A stretch of 64,000 nucleotides of DNA from Mycoplasmatota bacterium (lineage in GTDB: Bacteria > Bacillota_I > Bacilli_A > Acholeplasmatales > Acholeplasmataceae): positions 248,001 through 312,000 of the forward strand of contig CP076021.1 in assembly GCA_018622495.1 (NCBI GenBank), read 5' to 3'. Of this stretch, positions 1 through 9,325 are shown in pieces (within the stretch, counting starts at the first letter, position 1; the number at the start of each line of letters is the position of its first letter). A program made the position numbers and the translations under genes. A model generated the notes under the pieces. It saw nothing but the letters and a program-made list of their open reading frames with translations. It was not told where the DNA came from and searched no databases.

Positions 1-187
1 ATTTATTTAGAGAGAACATGGTTGGTGGAAGTGTTTTAAATATATTAATGAAATCTATTCTGGAGTGGTGCTAATCACACCCGCTAATCAGCGTTAAAGA
101 TTTGATGAGGGCTAGAAGAAATTCTAGAACTAAGGTGGTACCGCGAAATTTTCGTCCTTAGACTAATAAGTCTAGGGACTTTTTTAT
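1..187 (+). promoter_or_regulatory. T-box leader of serS (tRNA-Ser sensing), 5' end cut by window
   Basis: The T-box core AGGTGGTACCGCG is at 133-145 and contains the TGGT that pairs with the tRNA acceptor end. CTAAGG/CCTTAG and CGAAA/TTTCG form the antiterminator. The competing terminator pairs 154-163 with 170-179 (10 bp, one G-T pair) and is followed by a T run at 180-186. The AGAGAA and GGTTGGTGGAAG segments at 10-31 look like the distal part of stem I. A TCT followed by A at 54-57 is a plausible Ser specifier, just before the GGAGTGG element. Uncharged tRNA-Ser should allow read-through into serS. The 5' half of stem I may lie before base 1. Confidence 0.9.
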
Positions 188-209
188 TCAAAAAATGGAG
201 GTTATTATT

Positions 210-1487
<1,278 letters not shown>

Positions 1488-1575
1488 CATAATTTCACAC
1501 GGAAAAAACATTGATATCACATACTGTTTTGCTATACTCTAGGTACTTCATTTTTTCTCTCGTTTTAACTCTCTA

Positions 1576-1604
1576 TGATATAATAAGTGTGCGAAAGCGC
1601 ACTT
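1576..1604 (+). promoter_or_regulatory. Extended -10 promoter and 5' hairpin of the two-component operon
   Basis: TGATATAAT (1576-1584) is an extended -10. Directly after it, 1585-1604 forms an 8-bp stem (AAGTGTGC/GCGCACTT, one G-T pair) with a GAAA loop. The transcript would begin at or inside this hairpin. The 10-mer GCGAAAGCGC recurs at the same relative position before the tRNA operon near 58.9 kb. Confidence 0.6.
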
Positions 1605-1631
1605 ATTTGTTTAATGAAAGGTGAAAAGTTT

Positions 1632-2288
1632 ATGAAAATTTATTATGTAGAAGATGAAAAAGATTTAGCTGAGATAATACGTAAATATTTAGCACGCGAA
1701 GGTTTTGATGTTGAAGTTTTCCATGACGGAGAAACTGCAATGAAACAAATCGATGATGCTGTTGATTTATGGATACTAGATATTATGCTAACTGGTGACA
1801 TCAGTGGATATGATTTAATTAAAGCACTTAAAGAAAGAAACAGTGCTGCATCTGTTATTTTCACATCCGCAAGAGATCAAGATTTAGATAAAATTATGGG
1901 TCTTGAATTAGGTAGTGATGATTACTTAGCAAAACCTTATTCACCTAGAGAACTTATTTTACGCGTTAAAGCTGTTCTAAGAAGAAGAGAGCAAGGGCAA
2001 ACTGCTGAAGCTATTGTTTATGAACCATATGAAATTAATTTAGCAAAACGTGAAATTAGTTTTGATGGCCAAATGATTGAATTAACAAATAAAGAATTTG
2101 AATTATTATTATTCTTTATTAAAAATACAAATGTTGCATTTGCACGTGAAGAAATATTGAAACACGTATGGGGAGACAACTACTATGGTAGCGATCGTGT
2201 CGTAGACGATTTATTAAGAAGACTACGCCATAAAATGCCACAATTAAAAATTGAAACTATTTATGGATATGGTTATAGATTGTTATGA
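1632..2288 (+). CDS. OmpR/PhoB-family response regulator
   Basis: DNA-binding response regulator of a two-component system. The receiver domain (about 1-115) has the acidic pair E7/D8, the phospho-acceptor D50 in WILDIM and K101 in YLAKPYS. The C-terminal winged helix (about 125-218) ends in the typical TIYGYGYRL. I chose ATG 1632, preceded by AAAGGTG at about 1617; the GTG at 1587 lies inside the leader hairpin. It overlaps the downstream histidine kinase by ATGA, so the two are translationally coupled and are almost certainly partners. The target genes and stimulus cannot be read from the sequence. Confidence 0.9.
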   Translation: MKIYYVEDEKDLAEIIRKYLAREGFDVEVFHDGETAMKQIDDAVDLWILDIMLTGDISGYDLIKALKERNSAASVIFTSARDQDLDKIMGLELGSDDYLAKPYSPRELILRVKAVLRRREQGQTAEAIVYEPYEINLAKREISFDGQMIELTNKEFELLLFFIKNTNVAFAREEILKHVWGDNYYGSDRVVDDLLRRLRHKMPQLKIETIYGYGYRLL

Positions 2289-3574
2289 AACATATGAAGT
2301 TAGCGACACAAATCAATATTATCTTTACAATTGTGACGTTGCTAACAAGCGCGATTTTTTTAGTTGCATTAAATCGGGTCATGAAAGATGTAAGAGAACA
2401 ACAAAATTTAGTACAACTTGAAATATATTTTGATGAAGTTAAACAAAAAGGATCACTTGCAGAAAGTGAATACAATGGATATATGGTGTTTGAATCTGAA
2501 ACATTGATGTATGTTGATAATATATCTGTGATTAGTGATGTATTTAGCTTTGATGAATTATATACTTATTATGAAATATATTGGGAACCTTCTCCTTTTG
2601 AAATTGCGAGAAGTCCTGTTTTACAAACTGTCACCTATGAAACAAATGATACAAAATATACGTTTATTATTGAAACAGTTGCTAATCGTGTAACATTTGT
2701 GTTCACTGAATATGCATATTTAACACAAACAACAAACCAATTTTCAACATTATTACAAATTAGTTTTATTGCGTTAATCGCCTTAGGAAACGTTATTATC
2801 TTAACTTGGTCAAGACTGACTGTAGACCGCGTCCATAATTTACAAAGTGATGTTGGAAACCTTATAAAATATAATTATCAAGTACCAATTAAAATTACTG
2901 GTAGAGATGAAATTACAGAACTTGCTAGAGCTATTGAAAAGATGCGTCAAGAAATTGAAGTTAATGAGCGTACAAAAAAAGAGATGCTTCAAAACGTATC
3001 TCATGATTTTAAAACACCGATAGCGGTTATTAAATCTTACGCAGAGGCAATCTCTGATGGTATTTCTGATCCAAGCGAAGCAGAAGTTATTATTAAACAA
3101 ATTGATATATTAAACCAAAAAGTAAGACAATTATTAGAATTTAATAAACTTGAATATTTAAAAGATTCATCAATATTTGAAATGGTTTCAATTAAAGAAG
3201 TTATTATGAATCTTATTAACAATTATAAATACCGATCAAATATTAAGTTTGTATCAGATTTAGATGATTCTAAATATTATGGTATATATGAAAACTTTAA
3301 TATTATTTTTTCTAATATTGTTGATAATGCACTTAGATATGCAGAAACAACTATAATCATTACCTTGAAAAATAGAAAGTTAACGATTTATAATGATGGA
3401 CCTTCAATTAGTGAGAAATTTATTAATCGCATGTTTAAACCTTATGAAAAAGGCCACAAGGGCCAATTTGGATTAGGGATGAGTATTGCACAAAAAACAT
3501 GTGAACATTTTAATTTATCATTGTCTGTTAGAAATATAAATAATGGTGTAGAATTTTCAATAGAACCCTTATAA
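2285..3574 (+). CDS. Membrane sensor histidine kinase
   Basis: Sensor kinase partner of the overlapping response regulator. TM1 is at about residues 10-29, an extracellular sensor segment runs from about 30 to 153, and TM2 is at about 155-176. A HAMP linker follows, then the HisKA box NVSHDFKTP with phospho-acceptor H240. The ATPase has the N box VDNALRYAE (N348) and a G box GQFGLGMSIA near the end. At 429 residues it is a normal small kinase. The sensor region resembles nothing I recognise, so the signal is unknown. The stop codon lies in the loop of the operon terminator. Confidence 0.9.
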   Translation: MKHMKLATQINIIFTIVTLLTSAIFLVALNRVMKDVREQQNLVQLEIYFDEVKQKGSLAESEYNGYMVFESETLMYVDNISVISDVFSFDELYTYYEIYWEPSPFEIARSPVLQTVTYETNDTKYTFIIETVANRVTFVFTEYAYLTQTTNQFSTLLQISFIALIALGNVIILTWSRLTVDRVHNLQSDVGNLIKYNYQVPIKITGRDEITELARAIEKMRQEIEVNERTKKEMLQNVSHDFKTPIAVIKSYAEAISDGISDPSEAEVIIKQIDILNQKVRQLLEFNKLEYLKDSSIFEMVSIKEVIMNLINNYKYRSNIKFVSDLDDSKYYGIYENFNIIFSNIVDNALRYAETTIIITLKNRKLTIYNDGPSISEKFINRMFKPYEKGHKGQFGLGMSIAQKTCEHFNLSLSVRNINNGVEFSIEPL

Positions 3575-3594
3575 AAAGGGTTCTATTTTTTTTA
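3560..3594 (+). terminator. Intrinsic terminator of the two-component operon
   Basis: An 11-bp stem (3560-3570 with 3576-3586) is followed by eight or more T. The left arm is the last codons of the kinase gene and the TAA stop (3572-3574) is in the loop. Confidence 0.88.
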
Positions 3595-3648
3595 TTTTTA
3601 ATTGTAGTATAATATACTTAAAACTAAGATGATCAATAGGAGGGAAAA

Positions 3649-4314
3649 ATGCCAACAGAAGTATTATTTGGATTTTTAGGTTTAGTTTTAGGGGCTATTA
3701 TTGGTTTTGGTGGAGATGTATATATCAATAATAGAAAAATGAAGTTTGAAGCGTATAAGGATGTGAGAACAACACTTAACGAAATGTATGTTGAATTAGT
3801 GGGACTACATTCTGAGATCATGAAATATTATAGCGATCATTTATCAGAAGAACCAAGAACCAAAGTCATTAATTTAAAAATATATCACTGGAAAGTAATG
3901 CAAATATATAATGAATACAAAATATATTTTGGAGAATCAAAAACTTACGAATTACAAAGCGTCGTTTATAACTATTACTATGAATTAGCAAGAGATGAAT
4001 CGTATCAATCTGAGTTCAAGGATTATTTTAATGCAGCGTATACAGCACTTAAAGATGCATATGGTTTATTTATAAGTGAAGTTAAATTAGGTTTGGTGAG
4101 CGTTAAGTTTATAAAAAATGCTGATGAAAAACTTAAGACAAACAAAAAGAAAGAATATAAAAAATATGCTAACCGTCTTAATGAAACTTTGGAAAAGTAT
4201 CTTAAAGAATTAGATATTGATACTTCGAACAATTTAGAAGTTCTAGAAGCAGCAAACAAAATAAAAGAAAGAACTCTACCTTTTAAATCTGAATACCAAC
4301 AAAAGATTAAATGA
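3649..4314 (+). CDS. Membrane-anchored protein of unknown function
   Basis: 221 residues. Residues about 4-24 form one hydrophobic, glycine-rich segment (LGLVLGAIIGFGG); the rest is a Lys/Glu/Tyr-rich, probably helical cytosolic domain. I do not recognise the family. A strong AGGAGGG Shine-Dalgarno precedes ATG 3649 and a TATAAT box lies at 3608-3613, just after the kinase terminator, so it is probably its own transcription unit. Codon use matches its neighbours. The downstream gene is convergent, with about 50 bp between them and no clear terminator. Confidence 0.7.
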   Translation: MPTEVLFGFLGLVLGAIIGFGGDVYINNRKMKFEAYKDVRTTLNEMYVELVGLHSEIMKYYSDHLSEEPRTKVINLKIYHWKVMQIYNEYKIYFGESKTYELQSVVYNYYYELARDESYQSEFKDYFNAAYTALKDAYGLFISEVKLGLVSVKFIKNADEKLKTNKKKEYKKYANRLNETLEKYLKELDIDTSNNLEVLEAANKIKERTLPFKSEYQQKIK

Positions 4315-4366
4315 ATATCCTTATATGATAATGGATTTAGAATAATGTAAAGTTCTTAATGAGGTT

Positions 4367-4780
4367 TTATAGTAAGTTTTTTTTGATGATAGCAGCTCTT
4401 TGTTTAAATTCATCTGAAGACAAATCGTTCATATGATTTTCGAATTTAAATCCAACGTCATTTTTTGTATATCTAGGAATGATATGGATATGAAAATGAA
4501 ATACTGTTTGTCCAGCAATTTCATTTGTATTATTTAAGATATTTAGACCTTCAGGTTGAAATGCAAGATCAACAGCTTTTGAAACCTTTTGAGTAACAAC
4601 GATTACTTTAGCAAGTAAGTCTTGAGGCATTTCATAAATGTTTTTATATGCCTTTTTAGGAACGACTAATGTGTGTCCTTTAGTTGCTTGAGAAATATCT
4701 AGAAATGAAATCACATCATCATCTTCATAGACAATATATGCAGGAATTTCTCTTTCAATAATTTTTTCAAATATAGTCAT
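4367..4780 (-). CDS. HIT-family nucleotide hydrolase (Hint-like)
   Basis: 137-residue HIT protein. The defining histidine triad is HFHIHIIPR at residues 95-103 (H95, H97, H99). The N-terminal motif region (ISFLDISQATKGHTLVVPKK) and the NILNNTNEIAGQTVFH lead-in match Hint/HinT-like nucleoside phosphoramidase or AP4A-type hydrolases. It acts on nucleotidyl conjugates in the cytosol. It is the only minus-strand gene in the first 28 kb and is divergent from pduL; the spacing of about 100 bp holds promoters for both. The exact substrate cannot be told from sequence. Confidence 0.9.
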   Translation of the reverse strand: MTIFEKIIEREIPAYIVYEDDDVISFLDISQATKGHTLVVPKKAYKNIYEMPQDLLAKVIVVTQKVSKAVDLAFQPEGLNILNNTNEIAGQTVFHFHIHIIPRYTKNDVGFKFENHMNDLSSDEFKQRAAIIKKNLL

Positions 4781-4843
4781 GATACGTAGCCTTCTTTCTT
4801 GGCTTTATTCTAACATAATTAAATTGAAATAAATATCATAAAA

Positions 4844-4852
4844 TGCTATAAT
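4844..4852 (+). promoter_or_regulatory. Extended -10 promoter of pduL
   Basis: TGCTATAAT (TG 4844-4845, TATAAT 4847-4852), with an AGGAGG Shine-Dalgarno between it and ATG 4879. Confidence 0.6.
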
Positions 4853-4878
4853 TAGTCCGTATATAGGAGGTTTATAAC

Positions 4879-5469
4879 ATGAAAAAAATACCAGTAGGAA
4901 TTTCTGGACGCCATCTCCATGTAACACGAGAGGATTTAGAAACATTATTCGGGAAGGGTTATGAATTAAAACCCTTGAAAGATTTAAGCCAACCTGGACA
5001 ATTTGCTGCAGAAGAAAAAGTAGACATTATTAGTCCAAGTGGAAGAGAATTAAAAGGTGTACGCATTTTAGGTCCAGTTAGACCTGCCTCACAAGTTGAG
5101 ATTTCAAAAAGCGACGCTATTCGCGGGAAATTTGTTGCTCCTGTAAGATCATCTGGTGATGTAAAAGGATCAGGTCCTGCTACATTAGTTGGTCCTAAAG
5201 GAAGAGTTGAACTTAAAGAAGGCGTTATTATTGCCGATCGTCACATTCACTTCAATTTAGAAGAAGCTGAAGAGTTTGGCGTTACAAATGGTGATATTGT
5301 TAACATTAAAGTGTCAGGTATTAAACCTGGGATATTAGGTAATGTTTTATGTCGTGTGAGTCCAAAATACGCATTAGATTGTCATCTAGATACTGATGAC
5401 GGTAGCGCATTTATGTTATCAAATGGCGATACAGCAGAACTTGTAAAATCTTACACAATTAATGAATAA
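4879..5469 (+). CDS. pduL: PduL-type phosphate acyltransferase (phosphotransacetylase)
   Basis: Interconverts acyl-CoA and acyl phosphate. With 196 residues it has the two-barrel PduL architecture. Likely zinc ligands are GRHLH near the N-terminus (H12, H14), ADRHIHF in the middle, and CHLDTDDGSA near the end. The N-terminal microcompartment-targeting helix is absent, and no microcompartment genes are nearby, so it is probably a cytosolic housekeeping enzyme feeding acetate-kinase ATP synthesis. No Pta-family gene is seen in this window. It stands alone between an extended -10 promoter and its own terminator. Confidence 0.9.
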   Translation: MKKIPVGISGRHLHVTREDLETLFGKGYELKPLKDLSQPGQFAAEEKVDIISPSGRELKGVRILGPVRPASQVEISKSDAIRGKFVAPVRSSGDVKGSGPATLVGPKGRVELKEGVIIADRHIHFNLEEAEEFGVTNGDIVNIKVSGIKPGILGNVLCRVSPKYALDCHLDTDDGSAFMLSNGDTAELVKSYTINE

Positions 5470-5491
5470 GTGCCTATTAAGGCACTTTTTT
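5469..5491 (+). terminator. Terminator of pduL
   Basis: Stem AGTGCC/GGCACT (5469-5474 with 5481-5486) and a T run. The stem begins at the last base of the stop codon. Confidence 0.85.
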
Positions 5492-5507
5492 ACCTTTTGG
5501 AGGATTT

Positions 5508-6713
5508 ATGAAAAAACTAGAAAGACAACAAGTTTTAAAAGATCCAATTTATGGATATATCCATATTGATTATCAAGTGATTAAAGATATTTTAAATACA
5601 CCTGTTTTTCAAAGACTTAGACGTATCAGACAACTTAGTGGTGTACAAATGGTATTCCACGGTGCTGAACATTCAAGATTTAGTCATAGTTTAGGTGTAT
5701 ATGAGGTAGCTTATCGCTTTTTAAGTGTGCCTGATATTGATAAAACATTTAGTGAAAGAGAAAAAGGATTATTTTTAGCAACAGCGATGTTACATGATGT
5801 TGGTCATGGTGCATATTCTCATGCGTTTGAAGATATCGTAGGAACAAATCATGAACATGTTGGTGCACGTTTAATTTTAGAAAACAAAAGATTAAGAGAA
5901 GCACTTGATCGAGTTGATTTAGATTTTGCTAAAGATGTTTCTGATATTCTTTTAAAAAATAAAAGATTTCCGTTAATTGAGCAATTAGTCTCTAGTCAGT
6001 TAGATGTTGATCGTCTTGACTATTTAGAACGAGATACTTATTTTACAGGGACTGCTTATGGACATATTGATTTAGACCGAATGATTAGAGTTTGTCACAT
6101 AAGAGATGGACATATAGTTTTTAAATATAGTGGGATTGGTGCGATAGAGAATTATCTCATTGGACGTTATCACATGTATTTTCAAGTATATTATCATCCT
6201 GTTTCACGAGCATATGAAATTGTATTAGAAAAAATATATAATCGTATAAAATATTTATGTCTTAATAATTATGCATTTAAATCAAATATAACACCACTTA
6301 AAAAAGTGATTGAAAATCCAAATGATTTGGAACAATATTTACTTATTGATGACTATTATATCAATGGGTTAATTGCTAGTTTTTTACATAGTGATGATGA
6401 TATCTTAAGACATTTATCACAAGACTTCTTAAATCGTCAAATATGGGCGTATGTTGATGATATACCTCAAAACAAAAAGATGATTGAATCTATTAAAGCA
6501 ACTTTCAATAAAGAAGAACAAGCATATTTTACTGCAAGAAAATCTGTATCTAATTTAACTTATGTGGATGGAGGTAAGAATTTTGGTGATAAAATTTATA
6601 TTTTAATGCCTGACGGAACCATAAAAACTCTAATAGACGCTTCACAAATTATTAAAAGTTTAGTGGATTCAGGTAAACGTAGTGATCCGAAATTCTTCTA
6701 TAGAAAATCATGA
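5508..6713 (+). CDS. HD-domain phosphohydrolase (dNTPase/SAMHD1-like)
   Basis: 401 residues in the YwfO/SAMHD1-like HD family. The metal site is RFSHSLG (H60), LHDVGHG (H96, D97, H100) and the later LDVDRLDYLERD. The N-terminal DPIYGYIHID and VFQRLRRIRQL are typical of the family. It probably removes triphosphate or phosphate from (d)NTPs. The Shine-Dalgarno TTTGGAGG precedes ATG 5508. It overlaps rnmV by ATGA, so it heads a tightly coupled run with rnmV, rsmA and ispE. Substrate preference is unknown. Confidence 0.87.
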   Translation: MKKLERQQVLKDPIYGYIHIDYQVIKDILNTPVFQRLRRIRQLSGVQMVFHGAEHSRFSHSLGVYEVAYRFLSVPDIDKTFSEREKGLFLATAMLHDVGHGAYSHAFEDIVGTNHEHVGARLILENKRLREALDRVDLDFAKDVSDILLKNKRFPLIEQLVSSQLDVDRLDYLERDTYFTGTAYGHIDLDRMIRVCHIRDGHIVFKYSGIGAIENYLIGRYHMYFQVYYHPVSRAYEIVLEKIYNRIKYLCLNNYAFKSNITPLKKVIENPNDLEQYLLIDDYYINGLIASFLHSDDDILRHLSQDFLNRQIWAYVDDIPQNKKMIESIKATFNKEEQAYFTARKSVSNLTYVDGGKNFGDKIYILMPDGTIKTLIDASQIIKSLVDSGKRSDPKFFYRKS

Positions 6714-7255
6714 GAACAAAAGTATTTGTCGTAGAAGGTAAAAATGATGCATCAAGATTATATCAAATACTTGGAGATGTTAAAGTTGTAACAACCAACG
6801 GTAGTGAGATTAGTCAAGAAACGATAGATTTACTTATTGCGCTTGATCAACAGCACGATTTAATTTTATTTTTAGATCCTGACTATCCTGGCCATCGTAT
6901 TCGTTCAAAATTAGAACATGTATTAACACATGTTGCACATGCACATATTGAAAAAAAAGATGGTATAAGTAAAAATAGAAAAAAAGTAGGCATTGAGCAT
7001 GCTACAGATGAAATTATATTAGAAGCACTAAAACATATTCAGTACCACAACGAAGAGATGAAAAGTGACATAGATATATATTTCTTATATCAAGAAGGGC
7101 TTATTGGAGCGAAAAACAGTAAACAAGCAAGAATAGACATAGCACACAAAATGCATTTAGGACACGTGAATGGGAAAACATTATTATACCGATTAAGAAT
7201 GTTTGGTATGATGAAAAAAGATGTTATAGAGGTATTAAATGGCACATCAAGCTAA
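6710..7255 (+). CDS. rnmV: Ribonuclease M5
   Basis: Toprim-domain nuclease that matures the 5S rRNA precursor in low-GC Gram-positives. The Toprim motifs are VFVVEGKND (catalytic Glu) and LFLDPDYPGHRIR (the DxD motif). The family C-terminal mark IEHATDEIILEAL is present. The length of 181 residues is normal. It overlaps the upstream HD gene by 4 bases and the downstream rsmA by 17 bases. The rnmV-rsmA pairing is widely conserved in Firmicutes and supports both calls. Confidence 0.93.
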   Translation: MRTKVFVVEGKNDASRLYQILGDVKVVTTNGSEISQETIDLLIALDQQHDLILFLDPDYPGHRIRSKLEHVLTHVAHAHIEKKDGISKNRKKVGIEHATDEIILEALKHIQYHNEEMKSDIDIYFLYQEGLIGAKNSKQARIDIAHKMHLGHVNGKTLLYRLRMFGMMKKDVIEVLNGTSS

Positions 7256-8018
7256 AAAAAGATTTGGGCAAAACTTTCTAACAGATAAAAACTTATTAGA
7301 AAAAATTGTCAGATTATCAAAAATCAAATCATTACATGTGATTGAAATAGGTCCTGGGCAAGGTGCACTGACCTCTTTTTTAGCGCGTGATGCAAAAGAT
7401 GTTATAGCATATGAGATTGATTATTCATTAAAAAAATATTTAGACCCATTAGAAAATAAATTTGATAATCTAAATATTGTTTATGAAGATTTTATGAAAA
7501 TAGAATTAGATATTAAAGAAGTTTCTCATATAGTTGCTAATGTACCTTATTACATTACAACACCGATTATATTTAAATTTTTAGAAACTGAAAATATTCA
7601 AACAGCAACGATGATGATTCAAAAGGAAGTTGCAGATCGTTTAAATGCAACACCAAATCAAAAAGCATATAATAGCTTATCAGTATTAATTCAATATTAT
7701 ACAAAAATCGAAAAACTAATGCAGGTTAATAGACACATGTTTCATCCTGCACCAAACGTTGATAGCATTGTAATTCGTATGGAGAAAAGAACAGATCGGT
7801 TATTAGATGAAAATGAAGAGAAAAAATTTATAGATTTTGTTAAAAGATCTTTTACACAAAAACGTAAAACATTAGTGAATAATTTATCAACATATCCAAA
7901 TGTTATTAAACAAGATATTATTAACTATTTAAATGATTTAGGATATGATGAACGTATTAGAGCTGAGCAGTTAACTATTGATGATTTTATTAAATTATCA
8001 AAAGGATGGACACTATGA
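7239..8018 (+). CDS. rsmA: 16S rRNA dimethyladenosine transferase
   Basis: KsgA/RsmA dimethylates two adjacent adenines in the 3' terminal hairpin loop of 16S rRNA using SAM. 259 residues. The start RFGQNFLTD is diagnostic, followed by SAM motif I (EIGPGQGALT), the NVPYYITTPI catalytic motif and the C-terminal FTQKRKTLVNNL. It overlaps rnmV by 17 bases, and its TGA overlaps the ATG of ispE, so translation is coupled. Confidence 0.95.
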   Translation: MAHQAKKRFGQNFLTDKNLLEKIVRLSKIKSLHVIEIGPGQGALTSFLARDAKDVIAYEIDYSLKKYLDPLENKFDNLNIVYEDFMKIELDIKEVSHIVANVPYYITTPIIFKFLETENIQTATMMIQKEVADRLNATPNQKAYNSLSVLIQYYTKIEKLMQVNRHMFHPAPNVDSIVIRMEKRTDRLLDENEEKKFIDFVKRSFTQKRKTLVNNLSTYPNVIKQDIINYLNDLGYDERIRAEQLTIDDFIKLSKGWTL

Positions 8019-8836
8019 TTACGGAGAATGCATACGCTAAAATAAATTTAGCATTAGATGTGGTTGGTCAAAGAGAAGATGGTTATCATGAACTTAAAAT
8101 GATTATGCTTCCGATTGAACTACACGATGTTATAGTTTTTGAAAAAAGTGATCACATTGAATTAAAATCAAATATAGACATTGAAAATAATGCTATCTTA
8201 AAAACAGTGCATTATATGAAAGATAAATATAGAGTGAATCAAGGTGTTTCAATTAAACTTGATAAACGAATTCCCATAGGTGCAGGTCTTGGTGGAGGTT
8301 CCGCTGATATCTCAGCGACCTTAAGAGGACTAAATCAATTATGGGGATTAAATCTAGACTTAAAAGCACTAGAAATAGATGCTAATTACCTAGGATCAGA
8401 CACGTTATTTTGCTTATATAATCGATGTGCATATGTGTTTGGTAGAGGCGATAAATTAAAATTTTTAGAGACGCCACCGATTAAGCACATTTATCTGTTT
8501 AATCCCGGTATTGAGGTATCAACAAAGGTTATTTTTAACGCATATAAAGCGCTACCAAAATATAGAAAATTTGAAAATTTGCTTAAATATTTTACAGATA
8601 AAAACTATGAAAAATTTTTCAAATACACATATAATGATTTATCTAAAACTGTCGAAAATACTTACGAAAACGTCAAAAAATACAAAAAAATAATTGATAA
8701 AATCGATAAAAACGCATACATGACGGGTAGTGGCTCAACCTATTTTTTATTAGAATTTAACGAAAATTCAGCAGATTTTTATGATAAATTACGAAAAAGT
8801 GAAATAAAATACATTAAAACCACACCTAAACTCTAA
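8015..8836 (+). CDS. ispE: 4-diphosphocytidyl-2-C-methyl-D-erythritol kinase
   Basis: GHMP kinase of the MEP isoprenoid pathway; it phosphorylates CDP-ME. The N-terminus AYAKINLALDV and the ATP loop PIGAGLGGGSAD (near residue 90) are diagnostic, as is TGSGSTYF near the C-terminus. I prefer ATG 8015, about 9 nt after AAAGGA, over the in-frame ATG 8006. The second half is very A-rich and Lys-rich. It fits with the ispDF fusion at 18.6 kb, so at least three MEP steps are encoded in this window. Confidence 0.92.
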   Translation: MITENAYAKINLALDVVGQREDGYHELKMIMLPIELHDVIVFEKSDHIELKSNIDIENNAILKTVHYMKDKYRVNQGVSIKLDKRIPIGAGLGGGSADISATLRGLNQLWGLNLDLKALEIDANYLGSDTLFCLYNRCAYVFGRGDKLKFLETPPIKHIYLFNPGIEVSTKVIFNAYKALPKYRKFENLLKYFTDKNYEKFFKYTYNDLSKTVENTYENVKKYKKIIDKIDKNAYMTGSGSTYFLLEFNENSADFYDKLRKSEIKYIKTTPKL

Positions 8837-8862
8837 AATATCTTTAATATTTAAGCCCAATA

Positions 8863-8871
8863 TGCTATAAT
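8863..8871 (+). promoter_or_regulatory. Extended -10 promoter of spoVG
   Basis: TGCTATAAT (TG 8863-8864, TATAAT 8866-8871) lies in the 78-bp gap between ispE and spoVG. Confidence 0.6.
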
Positions 8872-8914
8872 TTAGGTAATAAACATACAGAAATTGAGCG
8901 TCTTGGAGGGCCAT

Positions 8915-9193
8915 ATGAAAATTACAGATGTAAGAGTCAAAATTGTAAACAGTGAAAGTAGATTAAGGGGAGTGGCTACGATAACTTTTGATGAAAGTTT
9001 CGTCGTCCATGACATTCATGGAGAAATGCGAAAAAACGGATTATTTGTTGCTATGCCAAGTAAAAAAACACCAAATGGTACATTTAGAGATATCGCACAT
9101 CCAATTCATGGAGAAATGCGAAAAATGATTGAAGATGCAATTGCGGCAGCATATAAAGAAGAACTAAAAAATGTCGTAAAAGAAGAAGCATAA
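8915..9193 (+). CDS. spoVG: SpoVG-family regulatory protein with an internal sequence duplication
   Basis: 92-residue SpoVG, a nucleic-acid-binding regulator found also in non-sporulating Firmicutes and Mollicutes. The start is ATG 8915 after TTGGAGGG, not the upstream 8894. Family hallmarks are MKITDVRVK, NGLFVAMPSKKTPNG and FRDIAHPI. The oddity is that residues after VHDI read HGEMRK where the family has a KVIEGQ-like hexapeptide of the same length. The identical HGEMRK follows AHPI 30 codons later. The protein length is unchanged, so one stretch looks copied from the other. Confidence 0.9.
   Translation: MKITDVRVKIVNSESRLRGVATITFDESFVVHDIHGEMRKNGLFVAMPSKKTPNGTFRDIAHPIHGEMRKMIEDAIAAAYKEELKNVVKEEA
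9014..9125 (+). repeat. 22-bp exact direct repeat inside spoVG
   Basis: Positions 9014-9035 and 9104-9125 are identical and spaced exactly 90 bp apart, in frame. Both encode I-H-G-E-M-R-K. Confidence 0.95.
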
Positions 9194-9210
9194 TATCGTT
9201 TATAAGTAAC

Positions 9211-9237
9211 AAGCTCTTTTATAGGGCTTTTTATTTT
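9211..9237 (+). terminator. Terminator of spoVG
   Basis: Stem AAGCTC/GGGCTT (9211-9216 with 9224-9229) and a T-rich tail. Confidence 0.75.
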
Positions 9238-9325
9238 GAAAAAAATTAAAAAACTATACCCTTTAGCATTTAATTATCCTAAAAATCATGTATAATAAAA
9301 GTAATAATATCGAGGAGCGTACGTT

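Noticed and set aside
1643-1864. Antisense open frames inside known genes
   Set aside because: They are shadows of real genes, with no ribosome sites and low-complexity translations.
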